Assembly: GCF_000715075.1 (NCBI RefSeq)
Contig: NC_134080.1
Location: forward strand, 73,811,291-73,875,290
Direction: 5' to 3'
Source: Nicotiana tabacum
Taxonomy: Eukaryota; Streptophyta; Magnoliopsida; Solanales; Solanaceae
Length of the DNA: 64,000 bases
Position numbers and translations under genes: made by a program. Positions 22,896-32,960 of this stretch are shown in pieces. Positions within the stretch are counted from its first letter, which is position 1. Every line of letters starts with the position of its first letter. The notes below the pieces were generated by a model. The model made no database searches and was not told the DNA's origin. It saw nothing but the letters and a program-made list of their open reading frames with translations.

Positions 22896-24059
22896 TTCTT
22901 TTTATGCTGATATCAATGACATGACATGCATGAGGAATCTCCGGCCCAGTTTTAAAAGCCAATCTAACTCAGAAATAATAGTGCAAGAAATCGAGTGTGA
23001 CGATGAGGTGGAATATGAGGATGACGAGGCCTATAAGGAAGTTAGTAAAGAATTAAGTCACTTTGAAGAAAAACCCAAACCTAACTTAAATGACACCGAA
23101 GCAGTTAATCTAGGGGACCAAGACAATGTTCGTGAAACTAAAATAAGTATTCATCTGGAGCCATAGCTCAAGGATGGGATAGTCAAAGCATTGTTTGAGT
23201 ACAAGGATATTTTTGCATGGTCGTATGATGATATGCCGGGGCTAAGTACTGATTTGGTGGTTCACAAATTGCCCACTGACCCGACATTCCCTCTTGTCAA
23301 GCAGAAGCTAAGAAAGTTCAAAACGGACATAAGTGTAAAGATCAAAGAGGAAATCACCAAGCAGTTCGATGTGAAGGTCGTTCGGGTTACACGGTATCCC
23401 ACCTGGTTAGCTAATGTTGTGCATGTGCCGAATCAAGACGGCAAGACCAGGGTGTGTGTCGATTATCGGGATCTTAACAAGGTAAGTCCAAAAGACGATT
23501 TTCCACTGCCGAACATCCACATATTGATTGATAATTGTGCCAAACATGAAATTGGTTCTTTTGTGGATTGTTACGCGGGTTATCATCAGATTTTAATGGA
23601 CGAGGAAGATACAGAAAAGACAGCATTCATCATGCTATGGGGAACATACTGTTATCGGGTCATGCCGTTTGGTTTGAAAAATGTTGGGGCAACTTATATG
23701 AGGGCAATGACAATAATATTCCATGATATGATACACAGGGAAATCGAGGTGTATGTGGACGATGTGATTGTAAAGTCTAGACAGCAATCTGACCATGTCA
23801 GGGATCTGAGAAAGTTCTTCCAAAGGCTTCGTAGGTACAATCTCAAGCTTAATCCTGCAAAATGCGCGTTCGGGGTGCCGTCTAGAAAGTTGTTGGGGTT
23901 CGTAGTCAGCCGCCGGGGTATTGAACTGGATCCATTAAAAATCAAGGCCATCCATGAATTGCCACCTCCAAGGAACAAGACCGAGGTGATGAGTTTGCTG
24001 GGGAGATTGAATTATATCAGCAGGTTCATCGCCCAGCTCACGATAACTTGTGAGCCAAT
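22896..24059 (+). pseudogene. Reverse transcriptase of element A, first part
   Basis: After the intron the frame reads through an acidic linker (MTCMRN...) to a TAG at 23164-23166, where B has Lys, then resumes. RT motifs are clear: RVCVDYRDLNKVSPKDDFPL, FVDCYAGYHQILMDEED, YCYRVMPFGLKNVGATY, the catalytic YVDD at about 23751-23762, and LNPAKCAFGV. The sequence is cut in the thumb region at 24059 by element B and continues at 46727. The join is in frame once one copy of the 5-bp duplication is removed. Confidence 0.88.
24055..24059. repeat. Left target-site duplication of element B
   Basis: CCAAT here and CCTAT at 46722-46726 flank element B, differing at one base. The left copy fits the RT coding sequence of A. 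Confidence 0.85.
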
Positions 24060-27000
24060 TGTCGCACCACCTTTTTACCGCGCCGCGAGGCACGTGGGGA
24101 GTTTTCTCCAATTAAAGGACAGTCGAAACGGGATTTATTTAATTATTTAAGAGTCGCCACCTGGGAATTTTAAGGCGTCCCAAGTCACCAATTTTAATCC
24201 CTGAATCAAGGAGAATATGACTCTGTTTATTATTCTGCGAACCAGAAATCCTGAGTAAGGAATTCTGTTAATCCGGAAGAAGGTGTTAGGCATTTCCGAA
24301 TTCCGTGGTTCTAGCACGGTCTCTTAACTGTTTTTATTATTGGCTTAATTATCTTGATTTTTATTAAATACTTTTTGTTACGTGATTTTTCTACCGCTTT
24401 TACTTACTGTGATTAAAGACCATTCTTTTGAATCGAATTACGCATACGTATATTTGTGTTATAAATTAAAAAGATACGGAATTGTGTCACGCGTACGTGT
24501 ACACAATAACTTTTGATAATATATTTATTAAGCAATCATTTTTCGAGATTGTGTTGAATCAAGAATATTTGTTTTTCTTAAATATTGAACCGCACATCGC
24601 GGGTTTTTATGAAATTAATTTAACGTCCTCGGAGAAATCCTTTAAAATATTCGCTCGAAATTGCGCGTACACATAATCCGAATTTGCTTTTAAATATAAT
24701 CAGGGTACGCGAACGTATTCCTAATTGCGCAAAATACTGTAATGGTATTATGGAATTTCCACAAAATGTTTATTATATCACGAGAAATCTCCATTTAAGA
24801 TACCCTTTAATTCTTGAAAAAGAATCCACAATTTATTAAATGTTGCCCGTCGATTAGAATTTCCGCGTATAATTTATGTTTATCCAAGACTATTCAAATT
24901 CAAAATAAAGAATAAGAACATGATTAATACTATTCTTCACAAATACAACATATATATACATATACCAAAGAATGAGGGACATATGAAACTCACAAAATAA
25001 TTTATGAAGGGAAAAATATTTTTTCAAGAACTTTTATTATTTCTATTTAGTGCAAGTCCTATTTCTAATTGTCGTTGATAAAAATGTTGCAATTTGTATA
25101 TCTCATCTTATTCTCATATACTTGCTTTTAGTCTAATAGGCCTAATTATTTATTTAGGATGGTAAATAGGCATCAAATTGATAATAAAGGGAATTATTGT
25201 ACAAATTGATTAACAACATTGCCTTACATGCCACATATTTGTATGTCTTGAAACATTCGTAGCACTTCAACATCATAATGAGCCATAACAACTCAACTTA
25301 CCATCCACTGATGGTTCTATAGATACCTGCTATCTTATACATGAAAATAATACCAACACCATTTTACCTTATTTAACAATAGATATTACTACTGTAGTTT
25401 TCTTGATACTTCTACATTACTTTCTTACTTAGCTAACAACAAAATTAAATAATGACCAACATTCATGCCATATTCCCTACTTTGACAATTCAAATATAAC
25501 TATACTAATGAGACTTCGAAATGGATAATATTATTACAAACTTTTACGCGAATTTCAAAATAAGATGATTAACTAATAGCCATAGTGTTGAATTCACTAC
25601 TAGTTAACCAACATGAAATAAAACAGAAATTTACACTAAAGGACTTAGATGAGTAAAAAGCAAAATTATAACTCCAAACTTCATTTATTTGCCGTGTTGA
25701 AACTTTTCACAACCTGAGTTTAAAAGGTATGTACCTGGAAATGGAGGTAGAAGAAGTAAATTTCAGCAGTAGCAGCAGAAACAAAATCAGCAGAATATAC
25801 CAATAACACAGCAAGTCTGAACAAGACCCGTTAACCCAGATGAACAGTGACAGAAGCTTGAGGAAAATTTCAGATTTGAGCCGAACAATATTCACAAGCA
25901 AACAACGGACAGATTCTAAAAAGATAACATTTCAGATTTCAGTTTCTTTCCTCTACCCGTTTCAGATTCCTATTTCATATTTCTTTCTTTCTAAATCAGA
26001 TTGTTTCTCCTCTTAAAATCTGATAAGTTCTCCTAAATTCTTAAAATCTGCTTTAAAAATTTGATTTTTTTCCTCTTAAAGTCTGTTTTTAAACTCTCTC
26101 TAAGCTTTCAAAGTCTGTGTGTAAAACTCTCCTAAATCAGTCCCAATCCCCTCTATCTTATACAGGTCTGTCCCCCCTTTTTTAAGTGCTGCCCGGACCC
26201 CCTTTATCTTTTAAAAACAGAATATTTCCATTAAAAATCTGTTTTTCCACTTTAAATCCCATTAGGCTAACTTTTCCCTGATTTTCAGCAGCCCATTACC
26301 CTTTGTTTCCCATTATCACACTAAATAATAGCCATTAACTTTCCACTTCCAGCCCACTACTATTATCACATTACCCTACTGTTTCTATCCCAGAAATACC
26401 CTTGAAAATCCTACTGTAATTACAGTTTTTACTGCCCCAGACCAAAGACTGCCTAAATCTTAACAGGTTTATCTGAATTAAACTGTTTAGCAGCTAAAAA
26501 CCAATTCCTAAATCAAAACAAACATTTTGTCTTTTTAATGATAGCTAATTGATCCCACACCCAATGTCTAATAGCTAATGGACAAAACTAAATTCAGATT
26601 GAACACTGAACTTGTATACAAACGTATTAACAATACACAGAACTTAACAGAACAAAAATCTGAATTGAAATTGAATTTAGCATAAGTGCAGGGGCATGGT
26701 CAGTATATTGACACTTCCTGAAACTTAATACTAAGAAATCAACAACATTTTATTGAATTTCAAACAAAGCTGATTTAATTAACGAGTATTAGTCAAACTG
26801 ATTATTTACAACAATTGTCGACAAACAACTGATAAACAGATTATTTCAAACAGCATTTTCAGAAACAGAATTCTATAATATAACTAATCGACGGACTTAA
26901 TCGAGTCGATTAGACACATTGTAATAATCACAACCAACAGAAACAATTCACATTCGAATCAAGTAGATAGGTAGGAGGCAGAATCACGGAATTAAACAAA

Positions 27001-27140
27001 TAAAAAAAATTAAACAGACAACTAAAATAGGCAACAACATATGTAGGAAACAAAAGAAAAATAGGAAAATACCTCTGAATCTTCAATTTCATACGGACTC
27101 GAACTTGACTTTGAATTCGGACCTTTTTTGAAATCAAACA

Positions 27141-27186
27141 GACCTTAGTCGAAGTATTTTCAACTGAAAATACTTCGACTAAGGTC
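27141..27186. repeat. Perfect 22-bp inverted repeat in B LTR
   Basis: The arms 27141-27162 and 27165-27186 are perfect reverse complements with a 2-bp spacer (AC). The other LTR has the same structure at 45330-45375. On the element strand it lies about 570 bp downstream of the TATA box, so it would be in the transcribed leader and in the LTR-spanning RNA. Confidence 0.9.
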
Positions 27187-27506
27187 GATTAGACCCCAAT
27201 CTTCTATTTAACTCAGGCAAATTCCATGTTTTGAAATTTTTAGGGTTTTCTGATTCTTGGATCCTAAATTCGAACACTTCTAGGCAGATTCGAAGGGAAC
27301 CAAAGATGACACAAGGGTGAGGGAGGCCTAGGGGTCGTTTGGTGTTAGTTTGGAAAGAATCTGAGTGAGTTCAGATTTGATTCGAACCTTCAAAAGAAGA
27401 TTCGAAGAGTTCTGAGGCGATTCGAACCAAACCAACACCAGATCCACAACGAGGGTAGTTAGGGGAAGCCATGGTGTTAATTTGGGGCTGGTTGGTTTAG
27501 ATCTAA

Positions 27507-27564
27507 GTTTGGCTCGAATCTTCAAATGAAGATTCGAGAACCTTCAGGAAGATTCGAGCCAAAC
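27507..27564. repeat. Overlapping hairpins in B LTR
   Basis: Long arms 27507-27523 and 27548-27564 (17 bp) are exact reverse complements. A competing pair 27513-27524 and 27527-27538 (12 bp, 2-bp spacer) shares the left arm. Both are built on the word GATTCGAG. The structure is repeated at 45696-45753. More GATTCGAA words lie at 27285-27430. Confidence 0.8.
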
Positions 27565-27757
27565 GGCTAACATATTCGGATAGAGGAGGTTCAGGGGGTT
27601 CTAGGGTGTTATTTTGGTAACCGGCAGCGTTGATGCCGCCGGGTTTCAGGCGGTGGGATCCAAGGGCGGCTAGGGTTAGGAGTGGGGGTTTGGGGGACGA
27701 TGATGAACAGTGTAGGAGGGGGGGTGCTTAGTTTGGGGCCGGGGTAGGGCTTGGGAC

Positions 27758-27764
27758 TTATATA
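27758..27764 (-). promoter_or_regulatory. TATA box of B 3' LTR
   Basis: The minus strand reads CCCCTATATAAGTCCC. It is preceded by GACGTC-containing repeats and followed by a C-rich leader. The copy at 45945-45951, in the 5' LTR, would drive B. Confidence 0.7.
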
Positions 27765-27785
27765 GGGGTGGGGTGGATTGATATT

Positions 27786-28054
27786 GTCCGTCCGATCAAG
27801 TAAGATGAAGGGCCAGGATCAATCCACTTATCAAAACGACATCGTTTGATTTAAGTTGGGGAAAGGGTCAACCCGGGGTTGAAATGGATCGGGTTTGAGT
27901 GAGTTTTTTAAGACCGTGGGATCAAAATGGATGAACGGTTCAGATCTAGTTGCCCTAAACGTCGTCGTTTTATTTATGCAAGGGCTGAACTGGACCGTTT
28001 GATTGCAATGAATCAACGGCTCAGATTTGAAGTACCTCATGCGACGTCGTTTAG
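27786..28054 (-). promoter_or_regulatory. Three GACGTC-type enhancer-like repeats in B U3
   Basis: Three degenerate units of about 80 bp each pair a GATCAA/GGATGAACGG segment with an AAACGACGTCGTTT-like word: 27833-27850, 27957-27970 and 28041-28052. They lie within 300 bp upstream of the TATA box. The corresponding words in the 5' LTR are at 46019-46036, 46144-46160 and 46230-46241. ACGT cores are typical bZIP sites; activity is inference. Confidence 0.5.
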
Positions 28055-28534
28055 TCTTGTTCGAATTGGACCGGACAGGGGGATGTTGGATTGGGCTGTG
28101 GGATTCATTTCGTTTGGGCCTGGATTTTAATCCAGGTCCGATTTTCATATTCTAACTTATATTTTTATTTTATTATTAATTAATAAAATCCTAATAAAAA
28201 ATTATAAAAACAAAATTATCATTACAATAATACTAATTATCTTTTAATAACCATTAACACGTAGATAAAACATTGACACATTTAAAAATAGAACGAATGC
28301 ATATTTTTTGTGATTTTATTTAAATTATCTTTCAAATTCATAATTAAATCCTATATGCATGCAACATGTATTTTATTTTAATTTTCATTTCATTATGACG
28401 AAGTAAGCATTTATGAACATAACACAAATATTTAACACCACGCAAATTCAAAAATTACACAGTAAAAGAAATTTATTTTATTTTTTGATTTATTTTGGAG
28501 TAGTTTTTTGTAAGGCAAAAATCACGTGCTCACA

Positions 28535-28547
28535 GTTGCCCCTCTTT
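28535..28547 (-). other. Polypurine tract of element B
   Basis: The minus strand reads AAAGAGGGGCAAC directly before the TGTGAGCACG start of the 3' LTR. C has AAAGAGGAGCAAC in the same place. Confidence 0.85.
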
Positions 28548-28671
28548 GTGCGGAAACTCGAAGAGTTTTCGTGCAAAGATAAAGTGAGCGGATACGAGCG
28601 ATTTTTGCCCGTTCGAATACTCCGTGGGAAGCATTTTTAGAAATATTTGACCAAACCTCTGCTTCAAAGGT

Positions 28672-28717
28672 TTCCTACATATCCTTGGCTATAAAGGAAT
28701 CAGGTCAATGTAGTTCG
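28672..28717 (-). ncRNA. Conserved stem-loop, copy B3 (before PPT)
   Basis: The outer arms CTACAT (28675-28680) and ATGTAG (28708-28713) are fully paired. The inner arms TCCTT (28682-28686) and AAGGA (28694-28698) are fully paired. Relative to other copies the outer stem has G to A matched by C to T on the opposite arm. Confidence 0.7.
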
Positions 28718-29095
28718 GGAATTTTGGGTAGCTGAGACTACCGTGGGACTGTGATGTTACTGCTGCTTTGTGCTGTTTTTACTGCTTGCTGACCTCCTTA
28801 TTACACCTTACTTCAAAGGTAATACAAAAAATTAAACTAGATTATGGTACAGGAATTATAAAAATCTTATCTAGATCATGCCCTTGCGTTTCTTGTTGTC
28901 TTGATATCTTGGTGACTCTTGGGCATTTGGCTTATTCCGTATTCCCTTTCATTGTGTCCCGTATTTTCTTTTGGAACTCTTGTTGTTTCTTGCTGGGGAT
29001 TCTGTTGGACTCCTCTGCTTTATTGATTCTAAGTGTGATCCTTTTTCATATGAGCGGGCTTTTGATTTCAACACTTCAATTTCATTCCCTCGTTC

Positions 29096-30420
29096 TTCAG
29101 GTGGGTGCCTTGATTGCTTCTTTTCTTTCTTCATCCTCATTCTCCAGGTGGACGCCTGACTTCTTCTTTTCTTCATCCTCATTTTCCAGGTGGACGCCTG
29201 GCTTCTTCTTTTCTCATCCTCATTATCCAGGTGGACGCCTGACTTCTTTAATTCTCATCCTCATTCTCCAGGTGGACGCCTGACTTCTTCTTTTCTTCAT
29301 CCTCATTTTCCAGGTGGACGCCTGACTTCTTCTTTTCTCATCCTCATTCTCCAGGTGGACGCCTGACTTCTTTTAATTCTCATCCTCATTCTCCAGGTGG
29401 ATGCCTGACTTCTTTAATTCTTCATCCTCATTCTCCAGGTGGACGCCTGACTTCTTTAATTCTTCATCCTCATTCTCCAGGTGGACGCCTGACTTCTTTA
29501 ATTCTCATCCTCATTCTCCAGGTGGACGCCTGACTTCTTTAATTCTCATCCTCATTCTCCAGGTGGACGCCTGACTTCTTTAATTCTTCATCCTCATTCT
29601 CCAGGTGGATGCCTGACTTATTTAATTCTCATCCTCATTCTCCAGGTGGACGCCTGACTTCTTTAATTCTCATCCTCATTCTCCAGGTGGACGCCTGACT
29701 TCTTCTTTTCTTCATCCTCATTTTCCAGGTGGACGCCTGACTTCTTCTTTTCTCATCCTCATTCTCCAGGTGGACGCCTGACTTCTTTTAATTCTCATCC
29801 TCATTCTCCAGGTGGACGCCTGACTTCTTTAATTCTTCATCCTCATTCTCCAGGTGGACGCCTGACTTCTTTAATTCTTCATCCTCATTCTCTAGGTGGA
29901 CGCCTGACTTCTTTAATTCTCATCCTCATTCTCCAGGTGGACGCCTGACTTCTTTAATTCTCATCCTCATTCTCCAGGTGGACGCCTGACTTCTTTAATT
30001 CTTCATCCTCATTCTCCAGGTGGGCGCCTGACTTCTTTAATTCTCATCCTCATTCTCCAGGTGGACGCCTGATTTTTTTTTAATTCTTCATCCTCATTCT
30101 CCAGGTGGACGCCTGACTTCTTCAATTCTCATCCTCATTCTCCAGGTGGACGCCTGACTTCTTTAATTCTTCATCCTCATTCTCCAGGTGGACGCCTGAC
30201 TTCTTTAATTCTCATCCTCATTCTCCAGGTGGACGCCTGACTTCTTCAATTCTCATCCTCATTCTCCAGGTGGACGCCTGATTTCTTCAATTCTTCATCC
30301 TCATTCTCCAGGTGGACGCCTGATTTCTTCTTTTCTCATCCTCATTCTCCAGGTGGACGCCTGACTTCTTTAATTCTTCATCCTCATTCTCCAGGTGGAC
30401 GCCTGACTTCTTTAATTCTC
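29096..30420 (-). repeat. 32-unit tandem array in B 3' region
   Basis: I counted 32 copies of a 40-43 bp unit whose plus-strand core is CTCCAGGTGGACGCCTGACT, alternating with TTCTTTAATTC and TCATCCTCATT spacers. Most units are nearly identical; the edge units at 29096-29260 are the most diverged. The core CAGGTGGACGCCTG can fold into a six-pair hairpin with one G-T pair. Element C has a related array at the same place. Confidence 0.92.
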
Positions 30421-31095
30421 TACCAGGTATTTCCTGACACAAATATTGTATTTGTCCCTGTTTTAAATCAAAGAAAACTTCGTCAGTTTAAAGCAGGGTG
30501 GTTAACTGGGGCATTCTTGCCGATGGTGAGGCTTCTCCTCATCTCTCTTTAATGTCTTGGAATGGTTGAAAAGACTGTTTTGTTCTTGTAATTGATCCTT
30601 GACTATAGGATTCCCCTCTGTATGTTTTCCTTCAAACCCTTTTAACTGTAATCATATGTCCCTTCTGACTTTGCTGATCCACTTTCGATTTCATCTTTCT
30701 TATACCCATATCTTTTATTTCCCACCTTTCGTGGCTGTATTTTGTAACCTTGAATCTTGGTAGTATACCTTGACATTCCTTCTTATTTGTTTGGAATAAA
30801 AACTTATCTCGAAGCTTTTAGAAAAGTAAGATTATTAGTGACGAAATACGCTGATTTCGACAATTATAGAATGAAAATAAAAATCCAAGTTTTGGATGAC
30901 TGTTGGAAAAGGAATAAAGGACTTATCTGATTGGAATTACTGGCACCAATGATCAGGGTATGCATTTCGGATTAATCAACCCAGTCTTTTAATCAATCTC
31001 CTTTCAATTGTCTCATTTTTGTTTTTTGCCAAAATTTCCATAATCCAACTTCATTTTTCATTTCACAGACCTGTTGGACTTGCAACGTCTCAAAG

Positions 31096-31275
31096 AGTTT
31101 TCACCGATAAACTTTCCTCATTTGTTCATTTCTCACTTCCTTTTTGCCTTATGGTGCCCACGAAGGTTTTCACCAATAAGATTCTCTCATTTTACTTTTC
31201 TCTCAACTTCCGTCGCCTTATGGTGCCCGTGTGGGTTTTCACCTATAAGACTCTCTCATTTTTACTTTCTTTTCT
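31096..31275 (-). repeat. Short three-unit repeat shared with C
   Basis: Three units of about 60-68 bp built on GGTTTTCACCAATAAGA, CTCTCATTTT and CGCCTTATGGTGCCC. C carries two to three related units at 50848-50975 in the equivalent position, so the repeat predates the split of the families. Confidence 0.75.
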
Positions 31276-31540
31276 TGTTTGTACCAGAGTATTATGAACC
31301 ATCTTCATTTGGTTGACTCAGCATTTTTCTAAGATTGGTCGAAAGGTCTTTCTGGTATGGGGTTAGAAATGGAAAAGGTATTAAAAGCTAAACAGTTTTG
31401 GTATGTGTTTAAAATTACAACTCTTGGAATCTTTTTCTTATTTCCAATACAATTCTTGCCCCAGTTCCTTGATTGGGGTCGCTTGATGTTTCTTTTTGTG
31501 CACATTATGTATATTGTGCACCCTATGACCGAGCCGTGAG

Positions 31541-31584
31541 GCGCCTACGTATCCTTCTTTGAGGAATCAGGTCAAATGTAGTTC
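31541..31584 (-). ncRNA. Conserved stem-loop, copy B2 (after integrase)
   Basis: The outer arms CTAC (31545-31548) and GTAG (31578-31581) pair, and the inner arms TCCT (31552-31555) and AGGA (31562-31565) pair. This is the weakest inner stem of the set, with four pairs and a mismatch at the fifth on the RNA strand. Confidence 0.6.
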
Positions 31585-31772
31585 ACTAAATAATAGTGAT
31601 GTTTTTTTTTAATTATTTCATACTTGATTTTTTTTATTGATTCCAAGAGAGGGTAGGAAAGAAACAAGTATGGCTCAAAGGGGAAGCAAATGGTATAGTG
31701 TTTGGATAGCAGAATGAATTGCCTTTGTCATTCCAATCTTCGAAATAATGCTAAATACAAACACTCAAAAAG

Positions 31773-32957
31773 TTATGCATAATATCTCTTTACCGCGTCA
31801 AAATTGATCGCCATATCTATGCATTTGCCTTCAATGTCTGTTAAGCATAGTGCACCATTCGATAATACTCTGGTCACAATGAATGGTCCTTGACAATTCG
31901 GGGCAAATTTGCCCTTTGCCTCGACCTGATGTGGAAGAATACGTTTCAGCACATGCTGACCTACTTCAAACTTCCGGGGTCGCACCTTTTTGTTGTATGC
32001 TCTTTCTATTCTTCTTTGATATAATTGACCATGACATACTGCGGCCAATCGTTTTTCATCAATTAAGTTTAACTGTTCCAGACGGGTTTTGACCCATTCA
32101 TCATCATCAATTTTTGCTTCGGCGATGATCCGAAGGGAAGGAATCTCAACTTCTGCAGGAATTACTGCTTCAGTGCCATATACCAACAAATAAGGAGTTG
32201 CTCCTACTGAAGTGCGAACAGTAGTGCGGTATCCCAATAATGCAAATGGTAATTTTTCATGCCATTGTTTTGAACCTTCTACCATTTTCCGAAGTATCTT
32301 CTTTATGTTTTTGTTGACTGCGTCTACTGCTCCATTCGCCTTGGGCCGATATGGGGTAGAGTTGCGAAGTGTAATCTTAAACTGTTGACATACTTCCTTC
32401 ATTAAGTTGCTGTTAAGATTAGCACCGTTATCTATGATGATCACCTTCAGGATTCCGAATCGACATATGATATTTGAGTGGACAAAATCGACCACAGATT
32501 TCTTGGTCACTGATTTGAATGTCTTGGCCTCAACCCATTTGGTAAAATAATCGATAGCTACCAGAATGAACCTGTGCCCATTGGATACTGCCGGCTCAAT
32601 TGGTCCAATCACATCCATGCCCCAGGCAACAAAGGGCCATGGTGCCGACATTGTGTGCAACTCGGATGGTGGAGAATGAATCAAATCTCCGTGTATTTGG
32701 CATAGATGACACTTGCGCACAAAACTAATACAATCTCGCTCCATGGTAAGCCAATAGTAACCGGCTCGGAGGATTTTCTTTGCCAACACATATCCACTCA
32801 TGTGGGGTCCGCAAACTCCTGAATGTACTTCAGACATGGCAGCTGCAGCTTGTCTGGCATCTATGCATCTCAATAATCCAAGATCTGGTGTTCTTTTATA
32901 CAAAACTCCTCCGCTTAAGAAAAATCCATTTGCCAATCGCCTAATGGTCCTCTTTTG
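31773..32957 (-). CDS. Integrase of element B (pol C-terminal part)
   Basis: Inserts the element DNA into the host chromosome. The frame from 32936 gives 387 residues. The zinc-binding module has His38, His45, Cys76 and Cys79. The catalytic core follows: WGMDVIGPIEP (Asp108), IIIDNGANLNS (Asp169) and NGAVDAVNKN, where the third acidic residue is Asp205 instead of the usual Glu. The C-terminal part ends FDAVKRYYA. The frame is the same as the upstream RT-RNase H frame, separated only by one TGA at 32958-32960, so the two were one polyprotein; the piece listed here is the readable part after that stop. No chromodomain is seen, as expected for the Tat lineage. The E to D change may reduce activity. 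Confidence 0.92.
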   Translation of the reverse strand, partial: QKRTIRRLANGFFLSGGVLYKRTPDLGLLRCIDARQAAAAMSEVHSGVCGPHMSGYVLAKKILRAGYYWLTMERDCISFVRKCHLCQIHGDLIHSPPSELHTMSAPWPFVAWGMDVIGPIEPAVSNGHRFILVAIDYFTKWVEAKTFKSVTKKSVVDFVHSNIICRFGILKVIIIDNGANLNSNLMKEVCQQFKITLRNSTPYRPKANGAVDAVNKNIKKILRKMVEGSKQWHEKLPFALLGYRTTVRTSVGATPYLLVYGTEAVIPAEVEIPSLRIIAEAKIDDDEWVKTRLEQLNLIDEKRLAAVCHGQLYQRRIERAYNKKVRPRKFEVGQHVLKRILPHQVEAKGKFAPNCQGPFIVTRVLSNGALCLTDIEGKCIDMAINFDAVKRYYA

Positions 32958-32960
32958 ATC

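Larger units (their letters stand above)
24060..28534 (-). repeat. 3' LTR of Ogre-like element B
   Basis: The plus strand starts TGTCGCACCACC and ends ATCACGTGCTCACA; on the element strand it starts TGTGAGCACGTGA. It is 4475 bp and pairs with 42251-46721 (4471 bp). By eye the two differ at about 16 positions in the first 800 bp and fewer later, so B is fairly young. It contains a TATA box at 27758-27764, GACGTC-type repeats at 27833-28052, a 44-bp perfect inverted repeat at 27141-27186 and a second hairpin cluster at 27507-27564. The open frames seen in it (for example 27831-28148 minus) are not protein-like. Confidence 0.95.
28548..31772 (-). other. 3' untranslated region of element B
   Basis: About 3.2 kb between the integrase stop and the PPT. 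From the PPT inward it holds stem-loop B3, a short unique stretch (28720-29095), a 32-unit tandem array (29096-30420), unique T-rich sequence (30425-31095), a three-unit repeat (31096-31275) and stem-loop B2. The frames at 28768-29283 and 31019-31316 come from these repeats and are not genes. A repeat-rich 3' region is characteristic of Ogre/Tat elements. Confidence 0.8.

Noticed and set aside
27831..28148. 105-codon frame, also present at 46018-46335
   Set aside because: It lies in U3 of both B LTRs over the GACGTC repeats; repeated only because LTRs are duplicated, and no start context or motif.
28768..29283. 171-codon hydrophobic frame next to the B array
   Set aside because: The last part is the tandem repeat itself; the Leu/Ser-rich translation follows from T-rich DNA. 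No conserved counterpart in C.
29096..30420. Possible CRISPR-like array
   Set aside because: Repeat and spacer are both conserved between units, the genome is plant, and the array is in a retrotransposon 3' region; it is a tandem repeat.
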